From Novosphingobium sp. KCTC 2891 (GTDB lineage Bacteria > Pseudomonadota > Alphaproteobacteria > Sphingomonadales > Sphingomonadaceae): a DNA stretch of 64,000 bases. Below are positions 16,353-24,344 of this stretch, piece by piece (position 1 is the first letter of the stretch; each line of letters begins with the position of its first letter). The notes under the pieces were generated by a model. That model was not told where the DNA came from. It saw only the letters and a program-made list of their open reading frames with translations, and made no database searches. The stretch lies in NCBI RefSeq assembly GCF_025938155.1, contig NZ_JAPCZG010000003.1:248001-312000 (forward strand), written 5' to 3'. The translations under genes were made by a program, and so were the position numbers.

Positions 16353-18367
16353 TTCACCGACCTCGACAGGTAGGCGGCTTCATGGATGGCGTTGGCGTAG
16401 GAGCGCGGCGTGCGCGCATCGCCGACCACATGGACCGCGATCGGCTTGCCCATGAAGGCACGCTCGAGCGTGTTGTCCTTCTCGCGGCCCGCGCAGATCA
16501 CCACGGTGTCCGCCTCGATCCGCGTTTCGCCGCCTTCACCGGTGAACACGGCCGCGCCGTCCTCGATGCGGGCGAGCGCAAGGCCCGGTTCGGCGGCAAG
16601 GCCGACGTGCGCCATCATGCCCATGATCGCCCACACGCGCGATCCGACGTAGTTGGCGGGGGCATAGGCCGGGCCGGACTCGATCAGGCGCACCTCGTGT
16701 CCGCGCAGCTTGTAGTCGAGCGCCAGCTCGGCGCCTTCCGCCGCGCCATAAACCACCACGCGCTTGCCGATGGCGGGCGGGTCGTCGCGGCGCATGGCCT
16801 CGTCGATGCGCAGAGCGGCGCCCCTGGCACGCGCTTCGGCCAGGCCGGGCACCTCGATGGCGATGGGCTTGGCGCCGGTGGCGATCACCACCACGTCGGG
16901 GTTCTCGGCCAGGATCTCGGCCACGCCCGCATCCGTGCCCAGCCGCACCTCGACGTTCGATTTCTCGATCATCCGGCGGTGATAGGCCGGCTGGTAGCGC
17001 AGCATCTCCATGTTGGGCAGGCCGGGATAGTTGCCCGCCCAGTCCATCGCGCCGCCCAGCGTGCCGGCCTTCTCGAACAGCACCACCTTGTGGCCGATCT
17101 CGTCGGCGGTCAGCGCATATTCCATGCCGCCCGAACCGCCGCCGACCACCACGATGGTCTTGGGGTGGATCGTCGGCACGATGCGATATTCGTCCTCGCG
17201 CCCGAACACGGGGTTCTGCGCCGAACCGGCCCAGCCCTTGCCGAAGATGTTGCCCTGCAGCAGCGAAGCGCCGGTGTGGGTGGAAAGCCGGATTTCGTCC
17301 TCGCGGTCCTGCATCATCTTGTTGGGGAAATCGGGATCGTCGAGCGACAGGCGGCACACGCCCGCAAAGTCGGCGCCCGCTTCTTCCACCATGGTGTGCA
17401 GGTGCTTCGGCGTGATCAGGTTGGCCGATCCGATCAGCGGCATGTCGATGCCGCGCTTCTGCAATTCGGCGCGCAGCTTCTGGATGTTGTCCTTGTTCAC
17501 CACCTTTGGCGTGTAGAACGAGGGGCCGATGAACTCGGTCGAATGGATGTCCGCCCGGCGGCTGGGCGCGCCCAGCATCGAGCCGAAGGTGCAGTCCAGC
17601 ACCGAGATGCCCAGCGCGTGCAGGCGCGGCGCATAGTGCTCCGCGAAATACTCGATGTCGTAGCCGCCTTCGAGGTTCTCGTCGCAGCACAGGCGCGGCA
17701 CCAGCGGGAAGTCCTTGCCGCACAGCTCCTGCGTGCGCTTGATGATCGCCTCGCACATGTAGAAGCGGTCGGCATACTTGTCGGTGCGGCCCTGGTTGGC
17801 CAGCAGCGACAGGTTGGTGTGCGGCAGCGAGCCATGGCAGAAGTGGAACGAGAGGAAGTCGAAACCGGCTTCCTTGGCGCGGCGACCGGCCTGCGCGAAG
17901 CTTTCCACGATGTCGTCATAGACTTCGGTGGGCACAACGCCGCTTTCGGCATTGCCGATCACGTACTTGTTGCTTGGCCCCCACGCGACGGTGCCCGGAA
18001 TCCAGCCCTTGCCGGGTTCGAGCGGAATGGTGGTGCCCAGGCCGGGGATGAGCCCGCCGTAGAACAGCTGGATGCCGGCGAGCGAGCCGTTGTTCTTGAT
18101 TTCCGAAACCGTGTCGCGGAACTCGATGACGTAGTCCTCGTCATAGAGGCCGAGCATCCGTTCGTTGATGAGGCCATCGCGCCGCACGCAAGTCGCGCCC
18201 ACGATCACCGCCGCATAGCCGCCCGCAGCAAGGCTGCCATAGGCCGCGGCAAGGCGCCGCGTGGCATAGCCTTGCGGGTCGGACATATTGAGCGTGGTCG
18301 GCACGTGAATCAGGCGGTTCTTGAACGTGAGACCCTTCGCTTCGAAGGGCTCGAACAGCTTGCTCAT
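16349..18367 (-). CDS. OYE/2,4-dienoyl-CoA reductase-like flavoprotein lacking the Fe-S cysteines
   Basis: This protein of about 672 residues joins an N-terminal FMN-binding TIM barrel (about 1-340) to FAD and NAD(P) domains (GGGSGGMEYA, then YGAAEGAE), the layout of 2,4-dienoyl-CoA reductase (FadH) and trimethylamine dehydrogenase. Between the parts, where the family carries a CxxCxxxC...C 4Fe-4S cluster, this protein reads STHTGASLLQGNIFGKG...SAQNPVFGRE with no cysteine. The usual HGAHGYL loop reads HFCHGSLPH. ATG 18367 was preferred because AAAGGA lies 5 bases upstream; ATG 18373 is also in frame. It is the first gene of the operon. A reductase role is likely, but its electron route cannot be the standard one. 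Confidence 0.85.
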   Translation of the reverse strand: MSKLFEPFEAKGLTFKNRLIHVPTTLNMSDPQGYATRRLAAAYGSLAAGGYAAVIVGATCVRRDGLINERMLGLYDEDYVIEFRDTVSEIKNNGSLAGIQLFYGGLIPGLGTTIPLEPGKGWIPGTVAWGPSNKYVIGNAESGVVPTEVYDDIVESFAQAGRRAKEAGFDFLSFHFCHGSLPHTNLSLLANQGRTDKYADRFYMCEAIIKRTQELCGKDFPLVPRLCCDENLEGGYDIEYFAEHYAPRLHALGISVLDCTFGSMLGAPSRRADIHSTEFIGPSFYTPKVVNKDNIQKLRAELQKRGIDMPLIGSANLITPKHLHTMVEEAGADFAGVCRLSLDDPDFPNKMMQDREDEIRLSTHTGASLLQGNIFGKGWAGSAQNPVFGREDEYRIVPTIHPKTIVVVGGGSGGMEYALTADEIGHKVVLFEKAGTLGGAMDWAGNYPGLPNMEMLRYQPAYHRRMIEKSNVEVRLGTDAGVAEILAENPDVVVIATGAKPIAIEVPGLAEARARGAALRIDEAMRRDDPPAIGKRVVVYGAAEGAELALDYKLRGHEVRLIESGPAYAPANYVGSRVWAIMGMMAHVGLAAEPGLALARIEDGAAVFTGEGGETRIEADTVVICAGREKDNTLERAFMGKPIAVHVVGDARTPRSYANAIHEAAYLSRSVK

Positions 18368-18416
18368 GGTCATCCTTTCCCGGCGCCGCCTTTTGGTCTA
18401 GCGGTCATCCATTCCC

Positions 18417-18432
18417 TAAGTCATCTGACTTA
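18417..18432. promoter_or_regulatory. Perfect palindrome, candidate TetR operator
   Basis: TAAGTCA-TC-TGACTTA is a 7+2+7 perfect palindrome in the 93-base gap between the divergent reductase operon and the TetR gene at 18461. The length and symmetry suit a dimeric TetR protein controlling both promoters. Confidence 0.6.
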
Positions 18433-18446
18433 ATCAGGCAATTAAC
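18429..18446. promoter_or_regulatory. Palindrome CTTAAT-N6-ATTAAC, member of a repeated motif
   Basis: CTTAAT-CAGGCA-ATTAAC overlaps the end of the palindrome at 18417-18432 by 4 bases. The same half-sites with the same 6-base spacer recur at 63777-63794 and 63868-63885, and in a weaker form at 58975-58990. This suggests one regulator acting on several catabolic operons. Confidence 0.55.
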
Positions 18447-18460
18447 TACAGGCGGGCACG

Positions 18461-19132
18461 GTGCAAGTCAATTCCGTCGAAAAGGTTCTGGAAGGCCCCG
18501 CGGTGGGCGAGGGCGACACCGCCCGGTTGCTGCTGAAAACCGCGCGAAAACTCTTCGCAGAGCGCGGAATCCGGGCGGTGACGGTGCGCGAGATCGCGCG
18601 GGAGGCGGGGCAGCGCAACCAGGGCGCGGTCGCCTATCACTTCGGCACCAAGGACGCGCTCGTCACCCGCATCCTCACGGACGGCGCGGAACGAATCGAG
18701 GCGCGCCGGCACGCCTTCCTGGCGGCGCTGGAGGCCGAAGGCGGCCCGCGCACCGTGCGCGATGCGGTGGCCGCGATCATCGTGCCCAGCGCCGCCTTCG
18801 CCGACGAGGACGAGGAGCACGGCAGCTACTTCAACCGTTTCCTCGCCCGGCTCGCGCTTTACGATCCCGCCTTCATCGACCGCGTGCTGGAGGGGCGCTA
18901 CAACGCCGGCTACCAGCGCTGCCTTGCCCACTTGCGTACGCTGATGGCGGACCTCCCGCGCGAGGCGCAGAGCCGGCGCTTCGCCTTTCTGGGCACTTAC
19001 GTTTCCTCGCTTCTCGCCCAGCGAGAGGCGGCACTGGCCGAAGGCGCGCAGGAACGCCGCCGCTGGCGGTCGGACAAGGCGCTCGACGACCTGATCGTCA
19101 CCGCCGCGGCCATTCTCGAAGCGCGGGGCTGA
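18461..19132 (+). CDS. TetR family regulator, likely repressor of the adjacent operon
   Basis: This 223-residue protein carries an N-terminal TetR HTH at about 20-68 (TARKLFAERG, then a recognition part with QGAVAYHFGTKDALV) and a long C-terminal ligand domain. GTG 18461 is used as the start with AGGCGGG upstream; no better ATG precedes the HTH. It is divergent from the seven-gene catabolic operon, with two overlapping palindromes between them, so autoregulation and control of the operon by a CoA-ester or free acid are likely. Confidence 0.86.
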   Translation: MQVNSVEKVLEGPAVGEGDTARLLLKTARKLFAERGIRAVTVREIAREAGQRNQGAVAYHFGTKDALVTRILTDGAERIEARRHAFLAALEAEGGPRTVRDAVAAIIVPSAAFADEDEEHGSYFNRFLARLALYDPAFIDRVLEGRYNAGYQRCLAHLRTLMADLPREAQSRRFAFLGTYVSSLLAQREAALAEGAQERRRWRSDKALDDLIVTAAAILEARG

Positions 19133-19302
19133 TCGCGCCTGCGGCGGACTGCGCCAGAATCATCGCGCCGGCCCTGTCGCGCAAACCCGCCGCGCGAACC
19201 TTGTCCCGTGAACAAGGGACTTGGGAAAATCGCCGAATCAGAACATATTGGCACGACCTCAAAGGCATTTTCGCCTGCATCGCGGTCATTGGGAACGTGC
19301 CC

Positions 19303-19458
19303 ATGGTCGGTCGCCTCAGATGTATGCTGAACTGGCACGCCCCCAGGCGAAACGCTGTCCGCTGGGATGGGGACAACTTCGTGGGGCATTGCCGCAATTG
19401 CGAAAAGCCCATCTTGCGCCTGCGCAAGCGCCGCTGGGCCCTGCGCGAAGACGGCTGA
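19303..19458 (+). CDS. Small zinc-ribbon-like protein
   Basis: This 51-residue basic protein opens MVGRLRCMLNWHAPRRNAVRW and contains CRNCEKPI. The paired cysteines with the upstream Cys/His residues suggest a small metal-binding knuckle. My recollection, unchecked, is that similar short proteins occur in sphingomonads. The frame is open upstream to a TTG at 19201, but the conserved-looking part starts at ATG 19303. It lies between the TetR gene and the FkbM methyltransferase. Function unknown. Confidence 0.55.
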   Translation: MVGRLRCMLNWHAPRRNAVRWDGDNFVGHCRNCEKPILRLRKRRWALREDG

Positions 19459-19601
19459 AATCGCCGCGATCATTCGGCCGAAACCCCTGAATTGACGTTA
19501 TTTTAGCAATCGACAGCCTCACTTGTGCAGGCGCGGGAATAGAGTCATCATAACCTTAGTAATTTTTGCCAAAGCCAAAAGTTATCAGGGGTGACGGTTC
19601 C

Positions 19602-20348
19602 ATGACCACTACGACCCAAGCAGCCGAAAGTTCGGCCTTCAATCACTACGCGCAATATGGCGAGGACAGGATTCTGCGGCGGATCTTCGGGCCGCAATAC
19701 CGTGGCACCTGCGTGGAAGTCGGTGCGTTCGACGGCCGCTCGGGCAGCAATACCCTCGCATTCGAGGAAGTGGGCTGGACCACCGTGCTGGTCGAGCCGA
19801 ACCCCGCGCTGGCCGCCCGGATTCGTGCCGAACGGCCCGCCGCGCAGCTCTACGAATGTGCGGTCGGCGCGCGTGCGGGCGAAGTGGTGCTGGCGATTCC
19901 GGTGGGATCGGAGACGCTGGCGAGCGTCAGCGACAATCCCGAGCAGATCAGCCGGATGAATGGCGCGCGCGGCGGCGTGCGCAACGTCACCGTGCCCCAG
20001 CGCACGATCGACGATGTGCTGTCGGCAGCCGGGGTCTCCAAGATCGATTTCATGACCATCGATGTCGAAGGCTATGAAATGGACGCGCTCAGGGGCTTCG
20101 ACATCGCCCGCTGGAAGCCGCGCATCGTCATCCTGGAAGACAACAGTTCGGGCACCAGCGTCGAAATCCCGACGTGGATGAAGCAGCACGGCTACCTCCG
20201 GTTCCGCTCCAGCGGCTGCAACGACTGGTACTGCCGTCATGACGATCCGCTCGTCACCCGCAGCAGCATCATGGCGACCGAATTGATCAAGAGCCTGAAG
20301 GCCTACAAGCGCATCACCCGCCTGACCTGGCACCGCGCCTTCGCCTGA
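19602..20348 (+). CDS. FkbM family methyltransferase
   Basis: This 248-residue SAM-dependent methyltransferase has the FkbM pattern: CVEVGAFDGRSGSNT (about 38-52) is the SAM-binding glycine strand, VLVEPNP follows, and DFMTIDVEGYEMDALRG is the signature late motif. FkbM enzymes O-methylate sugars or secondary metabolites. The large polysaccharide region starts about 16 kb away, beyond the island, and an acyltransferase follows directly. It may therefore be an outlying member of a glycan decoration set. ATG 19602 was chosen because the upstream residues look non-coding. Confidence 0.85.
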   Translation: MTTTTQAAESSAFNHYAQYGEDRILRRIFGPQYRGTCVEVGAFDGRSGSNTLAFEEVGWTTVLVEPNPALAARIRAERPAAQLYECAVGARAGEVVLAIPVGSETLASVSDNPEQISRMNGARGGVRNVTVPQRTIDDVLSAAGVSKIDFMTIDVEGYEMDALRGFDIARWKPRIVILEDNSSGTSVEIPTWMKQHGYLRFRSSGCNDWYCRHDDPLVTRSSIMATELIKSLKAYKRITRLTWHRAFA

Positions 20349-20532
20349 CGGATCGGCCCTTCCTGCCAGAGGTTGGCGGGAAGGGCGGCACTTGCCGGGC
20401 CGGGCTTGTCGAGGCGATGGCCCGCTGCCTTGCTGCGGTTGCGCAATGATGCTGCAACTGCGCATGAAATCTTGCCACCCTGCCTGTTTGCCCGCACTGT
20501 GCGCGCCGCGCAGACGCATCTGGGAGTTGCTT

Positions 20533-21663
20533 GTGGACAGAGTGGATTGCCTTGACGGCCTGCGCGGGCTTGCCTCGCTGTGGGTGCTGCTGGGCCATTG
20601 CTGCATCCTGACCGGGTTCATGATCCCGCTGCTCAGCGGCCCCGGACTGGGCGTTGACCTGTTCATGATGCTGTCCGGCTTCCTGATGGTCTTCCAGTTC
20701 GAAATCCGCTCGCGCAAGGAAGACTGGAACCAGCCGCGCACGTGGGCGACTTTCTGGGTGCGGCGTTTTTTCCGTCTGTCCCCGATGTATTTCTTCGCGC
20801 TGTTCTTCGCCTTCACGCTCGGCGGCCAGATCCTTGTCTATAGGCACGAGATCGACAGCTTCCTCCATCTCGGCCTGCAGGCCAGCGAGCGATACGCCGA
20901 TAACAGCCTGATCAACGTGCTGCTGCACGTGACCTATCTCTATGGCTTCTTCCCGGCCTATGGCTTCCGCACGGCGCTGCCGGACTGGAGCCTTGCGCTC
21001 GAAATGCAGTTCTATGCCGTGTTCCCGTTCATCGCCCTGGCGGGGCGGCGGTTCGGCTGGGCCACGACGGCGATCGTGCTGGGGCTGCTGTCGCTATGGG
21101 CCACCACGGCGGGTCTGGGCGCCCTCTATCCGAGCAACACCGTGCTGCCCATCAAGCTGCACGTGTTCCTGGCCGGAATGCTGCTGGCGGTCCGGCAGGA
21201 GAAGGGCCTGTGGCTCCGCCTTGCGGTGGGCGCGATGCTGGCCGGGCTACCGATGGAGTTTCCGGTCCACTGGGGCGGATGCATCGCCCGCGAACTGATG
21301 TACCTCGGGTTCGCGGCGCTGGTCCATTTCCGGTCGATCGCGGCCATCGGCGCCATGTCGCGCATCCTGGGAAGCCGGTTCTTCCACTGGCTCGGCGAAT
21401 TGTCCTACGGCGTCTACCTGATCCACCTGCTGATTCTGCAGCCGGTGTCGGCCATGGTCATCCGCGCGTTCGGATCGAGCTTGTCCAATGCGGAACGCTT
21501 TCTTGTCGTCACGCCCATCGTTGCGCTGATTTCCTACGCGCTGGCGTTCGTCACCTACAAGGTGATCGAAGTCCCGGGGCAGGAACTGGGCCGCAAACTC
21601 GTCGGCAAGCGCCCCGCCATGCCCCGCGCCGCGACCGACGCAGACTTCATCGCCGCCCCGTAG
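20533..21663 (+). CDS. Membrane acyltransferase 3 family (OafA-like)
   Basis: This integral membrane protein of 376 residues has about ten hydrophobic segments. The N-terminal DGLRGLASLWVLLGH contains the catalytic-region His, and FFRLSPMYFFAL and DWSLALEMQFY are further motifs of the acyltransferase 3 fold. These enzymes O-acylate surface glycans. GTG 20533 was chosen over upstream ATGs because GGGAG lies 7 bases before it and the family normally starts at this DGLRG region. Its 3' end lies 53 bases from the left attachment repeat of the island. Confidence 0.86.
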   Translation: MDRVDCLDGLRGLASLWVLLGHCCILTGFMIPLLSGPGLGVDLFMMLSGFLMVFQFEIRSRKEDWNQPRTWATFWVRRFFRLSPMYFFALFFAFTLGGQILVYRHEIDSFLHLGLQASERYADNSLINVLLHVTYLYGFFPAYGFRTALPDWSLALEMQFYAVFPFIALAGRRFGWATTAIVLGLLSLWATTAGLGALYPSNTVLPIKLHVFLAGMLLAVRQEKGLWLRLAVGAMLAGLPMEFPVHWGGCIARELMYLGFAALVHFRSIAAIGAMSRILGSRFFHWLGELSYGVYLIHLLILQPVSAMVIRAFGSSLSNAERFLVVTPIVALISYALAFVTYKVIEVPGQELGRKLVGKRPAMPRAATDADFIAAP

Positions 21664-21716
21664 GGCGCCGTCTCCCGGAAGTGTCGTGGATGAAGTGACG
21701 CGTGCGTCTGGCGCTG

Positions 21717-21734
21717 CTGGCTGGGGCGGCAGGA
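21717..21734. other. Left attachment repeat (distal att copy)
   Basis: CTGGCTGGGGCGGCAGGA is identical to the right copy at 28920-28937. It is the duplicated 3' end of tRNA-Gln that marks the far boundary of the island. Confidence 0.85.
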
Positions 21735-21783
21735 GACTCTGACAATGGTGCCTGTAACCCGCAGACTCCAGTAAATCCCGGTG

Positions 21784-21830
21784 TATAATGGGTTTTTGGC
21801 TAACAAATGGGGCCAACAAATGGGGCCAAC
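21784..21830 (+). promoter_or_regulatory. Integrase promoter -10 with two adjacent 13-bp repeats
   Basis: A TATAAT box at 21784-21789 is followed by two perfect tandem copies of AAATGGGGCCAAC (21805-21817 and 21818-21830), 39 bases before the integrase start. The TGGGGCCAAC core recurs twice at the other end of the island (28843-28868). The copies are candidate integrase arm-binding sites and would let the integrase repress its own promoter. No convincing -35 box was seen. Confidence 0.55.
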
Positions 21831-21869
21831 ACCGGTTGCTAAGGTGCCCCTCGCAGCCTACGAAACCCC

Positions 21870-23327
21870 ATGGTCTCCATCCGCCAACACCGCCTCCGCT
21901 GGAAGGCAACCGTCCGCGTCCCGAAGGCACTCGAGCGCCACCACGGCACCACCCACCTCTACCGCAATCTGACTTCCACGGACCGCCGGGCAGCCAAACT
22001 AGAGGCCGAGACATGGGAGAACTCGTTGCGGCTGCAGTGGGCTGCAATGTCGGGGGGTGACAGCGTGTCCCGCGAAGTGATCCGAGAGATTTACGAGGAT
22101 GCCCGGCGCGTGGCCGAGGCAGGAGAACTCCTGCTCCATGCGGACGACGAGCGCGACCCGGTGACTGCCGGGATTGAATACGAGTTGGACAAGCTGGCGG
22201 ATAGCATCGGGCAAAGGGAGCTGAAGGGGCCTGAGGCGGCGAAGGTGAATGCACTGCAGGACGCATTGAGGGCGGTGCAGCGGCGGCCGGTCGAGCGCCG
22301 CCGGGAGTACGAACGGACGTTCCGGGAACTGGCAAGCGCGTACATGGAGGCGTGGAAGGCCGATGCCAGCCTGAAGGACACGAACACCGAGCAGCAGAAG
22401 CTGGCAACCTTCGACCTGTTCGCCATGTACTGGGGCGCTCGCCCTCTTCGAGAAGTCCGCAAGGCCGACGCGGCAGACTTCGTGGACGCCTTGCGCCGCC
22501 TTGACCCTCTATGGGGCCGGTCACCGAAGGCCAAAGAGAAGGTGTCGGCGGGGAAGATGTCTTGGGCCGAACTGCAGAAGGCATTCGGGGGCCGCCCCTC
22601 GGGCCTCTCGGACGCGACAGTGAACCGGCACATGGCAACACTGCAATCCTACTGGAAATGGGGGCAGGAGCGCGACCACTGCGAAGGAAACAACCCATTC
22701 TCGGGCTTTCATCGCAAGCTGAAGACCGGCCGGAACGTGCAAGGGTACGTTGCATGGGCGGCCGATGAACTGGAACGTCTGTTCAACCCGCCGCCTAAGC
22801 GCAGCGACCTGACCGAGGTCATGTTGGTAGCCATGTTCACCGGCATGCGCCTGGACGAAATCGCCTCGCTAACGAGGGGGCAGATCAAGACAAAGGACGG
22901 GGTGCCCTTCCTGCATGTCACCGATGCAAAAACGGCAGCTGGCGTCCGATACGTCCCCCTGCATCCGCGCCTAGAGTGGCTTGCCCGGCGCGCGAACGGA
23001 CCAGCTGAGGACCGCATCTGGCCGACCTTTAACGAGGAGGGGCCGGGCAAGAAGGCCGGGGCCGACGCTGGCAAGGAGTTCTCCCGCTTCAAGCTGGCTC
23101 TAGGCTTCACAGACCGGCGAAGGGTGTTTCATTCGTTCCGTAAGAACTTCGTTGGGCAGTTGGAGGAGCGGAGCGTCCCGCAAAGCGAGGTCGCCCAGTT
23201 GGTCGGCCATGAGAAGGGCTTCACCTACGGCAAGTACGGGGCCGGGGTGTCGCTGCAGCGACTAGCTAAGATTGTAGCCCTGATCGACTATCCGGGGCTT
23301 GCACTGCCGGCGCCCTCGGTCGTCTGA
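21870..23327 (+). CDS. Tyrosine recombinase/site-specific integrase
   Basis: This is a 485-residue phage-type integrase. The catalytic domain runs from about 295 and shows Arg327 (FTGMRLDE), Lys354 (DAKTAAGVR), His421/Arg424 (HSFRKNF), His447 (VGHEKG) and the nucleophile Tyr456 (YGKYG). The N-terminal part contains a putative arm-binding region and a SAM-like core-binding domain (about 145-270). It sits at the tRNA-distal end, reads inward and lies next to the paired repeats. It should catalyse integration at tRNA-Gln, and all catalytic residues are present. Confidence 0.93.
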   Translation: MVSIRQHRLRWKATVRVPKALERHHGTTHLYRNLTSTDRRAAKLEAETWENSLRLQWAAMSGGDSVSREVIREIYEDARRVAEAGELLLHADDERDPVTAGIEYELDKLADSIGQRELKGPEAAKVNALQDALRAVQRRPVERRREYERTFRELASAYMEAWKADASLKDTNTEQQKLATFDLFAMYWGARPLREVRKADAADFVDALRRLDPLWGRSPKAKEKVSAGKMSWAELQKAFGGRPSGLSDATVNRHMATLQSYWKWGQERDHCEGNNPFSGFHRKLKTGRNVQGYVAWAADELERLFNPPPKRSDLTEVMLVAMFTGMRLDEIASLTRGQIKTKDGVPFLHVTDAKTAAGVRYVPLHPRLEWLARRANGPAEDRIWPTFNEEGPGKKAGADAGKEFSRFKLALGFTDRRRVFHSFRKNFVGQLEERSVPQSEVAQLVGHEKGFTYGKYGAGVSLQRLAKIVALIDYPGLALPAPSVV

Positions 23328-23405
23328 CCGTCGCACGAAATAGCCGCCAAAACGAAGCGTAGAGCGCGACCAGCGGCCCGAGGCTGCCCATAGTGCTCCT
23401 AAGTC

Positions 23406-23425
23406 CCCCTAGCGGCTCCTAGGGG
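23406..23425. terminator. Hairpin downstream of the integrase
   Basis: CCCCTAG (23406-23412) and CTAGGGG (23419-23425) form a perfect 7-bp stem with a 6-base loop, 78 bases after the integrase stop. It lacks a T-run, so termination is only possible. An operator role is an alternative. Confidence 0.35.
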
Positions 23426-23491
23426 CGTTATGACGCCTCGTAGCTGCCGGTCGATTAACCCTCATTCTCGGGGTGGGGCATGGAAGGTTCT

Positions 23492-23522
23492 ACCTAAGGA
23501 TCACCTAAGGATCACCTAAGGA
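23492..23522 (+). repeat. 11-bp tandem repeat at the antirepressor leader
   Basis: ACCTAAGGATC is repeated 2.8 times in tandem and ends 8 bases before the ATG at 23530. Each unit contains an AAGGA Shine-Dalgarno core, and the last one is at working distance. Changes in copy number would alter the leader. Confidence 0.7.
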
Positions 23523-23529
23523 CATCCTC

Positions 23530-24249
23530 ATGAACACCTTCGACTTCAACGGACACCGGTTGCGCACCATCGACCTCGACGGGGAGCCGTGGTTCCACGC
23601 CACTGACGTCTGCAAGTGCATCGGCCTCAACACCGCAGGAGGAGCGGGCAAGCACTTGACCGCATTGACCGAGGACGAGAAGCGCACACTCAACCGGACC
23701 CCCGGAAAGATTGGGGGTCACGACGCCTTCGTTGGGAAGACCAGCGCAGCCACGACGATTAGCGAGAGCGGCCTTTACAAGCTGATCCTCCGCGCCAACC
23801 CGTCCCGCCCTGAGGTGGCCGAGTTCCAGAACTGGGTGACCCGCGACGTTCTTCCGTCCATCCGCAAGACCGGCGGTTACCTGCTGAACGAGGATGCCCG
23901 TACCCTGCATGCGTGGCTGGCTGGCTGTCGGCGACCCGTTCAGTCAGTGGCTTAAGCGCCGCTGCAAGGAGTACGGGTTCTCGGAAGGCGACGACTTTTT
24001 GCTTCACAAGCGTGTGACGCAAACGCGCCGGGGCGGGCACAACCGCAAGGGCTACCTCCTGACATCGACATGGCGAAAGAGCTGGCGATGGTGGAGCGCA
24101 CCGAGGTGGGTCGCGAAACCCGCCGCTACTTCATCCGTATGCTGCGGTCCGCGATGCAGATGGCAGCCGACCACGACGCCAATGGGACACCCGAGGCGAT
24201 CCCGCAGGACTTCTTCGACGCCCGCGCTGGCCTCGGGACCACCGATTAA
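23530..24249 (+). pseudogene. Phage antirepressor (Bro-N plus AntA), frameshifted twice
   Basis: The first 128 or so residues form a Bro-N domain (DLDGEPWFHATDVCKCIGL, later VLPSIRKTGGY). The AntA-type domain continues in another frame: AVGDPFSQWLKRRCKEYGF and GGHNRKGYLLT, then back in the first frame IDMAKELAMVERTEVGRE and RRYFIRM, stopping at TAA 24247-24249. The first shift falls in three tandem GGCT units (23915-23926); two units would keep the frame. The second is a missing base near 24062-24064. The two changes cancel (+4, -1), so the outer parts share a frame. Intact relatives counter phage repressors. As read, translation stops at 23955. A sequencing error or phase variation cannot be excluded. 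Confidence 0.75.
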
Positions 24250-24344
24250 CCCTCAGTTTCGGGGAATGGAAACAGTCCCGTCCCGCCGCCGTCGATGCCC
24301 ATCCGCACCCGGCGTCCTCCTGCGGCTGCGCCGCACCTCCCGCC

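Noticed and set aside
16382-18433. Plus-strand open frame opposite the OYE-like reductase
   Set aside because: Antisense shadow; it would cover the operator region and has no motif.
21790-21800. GGGTTTTTGGC resembling the tRNA-Gln anticodon loop near the left end
   Set aside because: Only nine bases match and the position is well inside the attachment repeat; probably chance.
23406-23519. Short repeats that could suggest a CRISPR array
   Set aside because: Units are 11 bp without spacers of regular length, and there are no cas genes. The window holds no CRISPR array that I can see.
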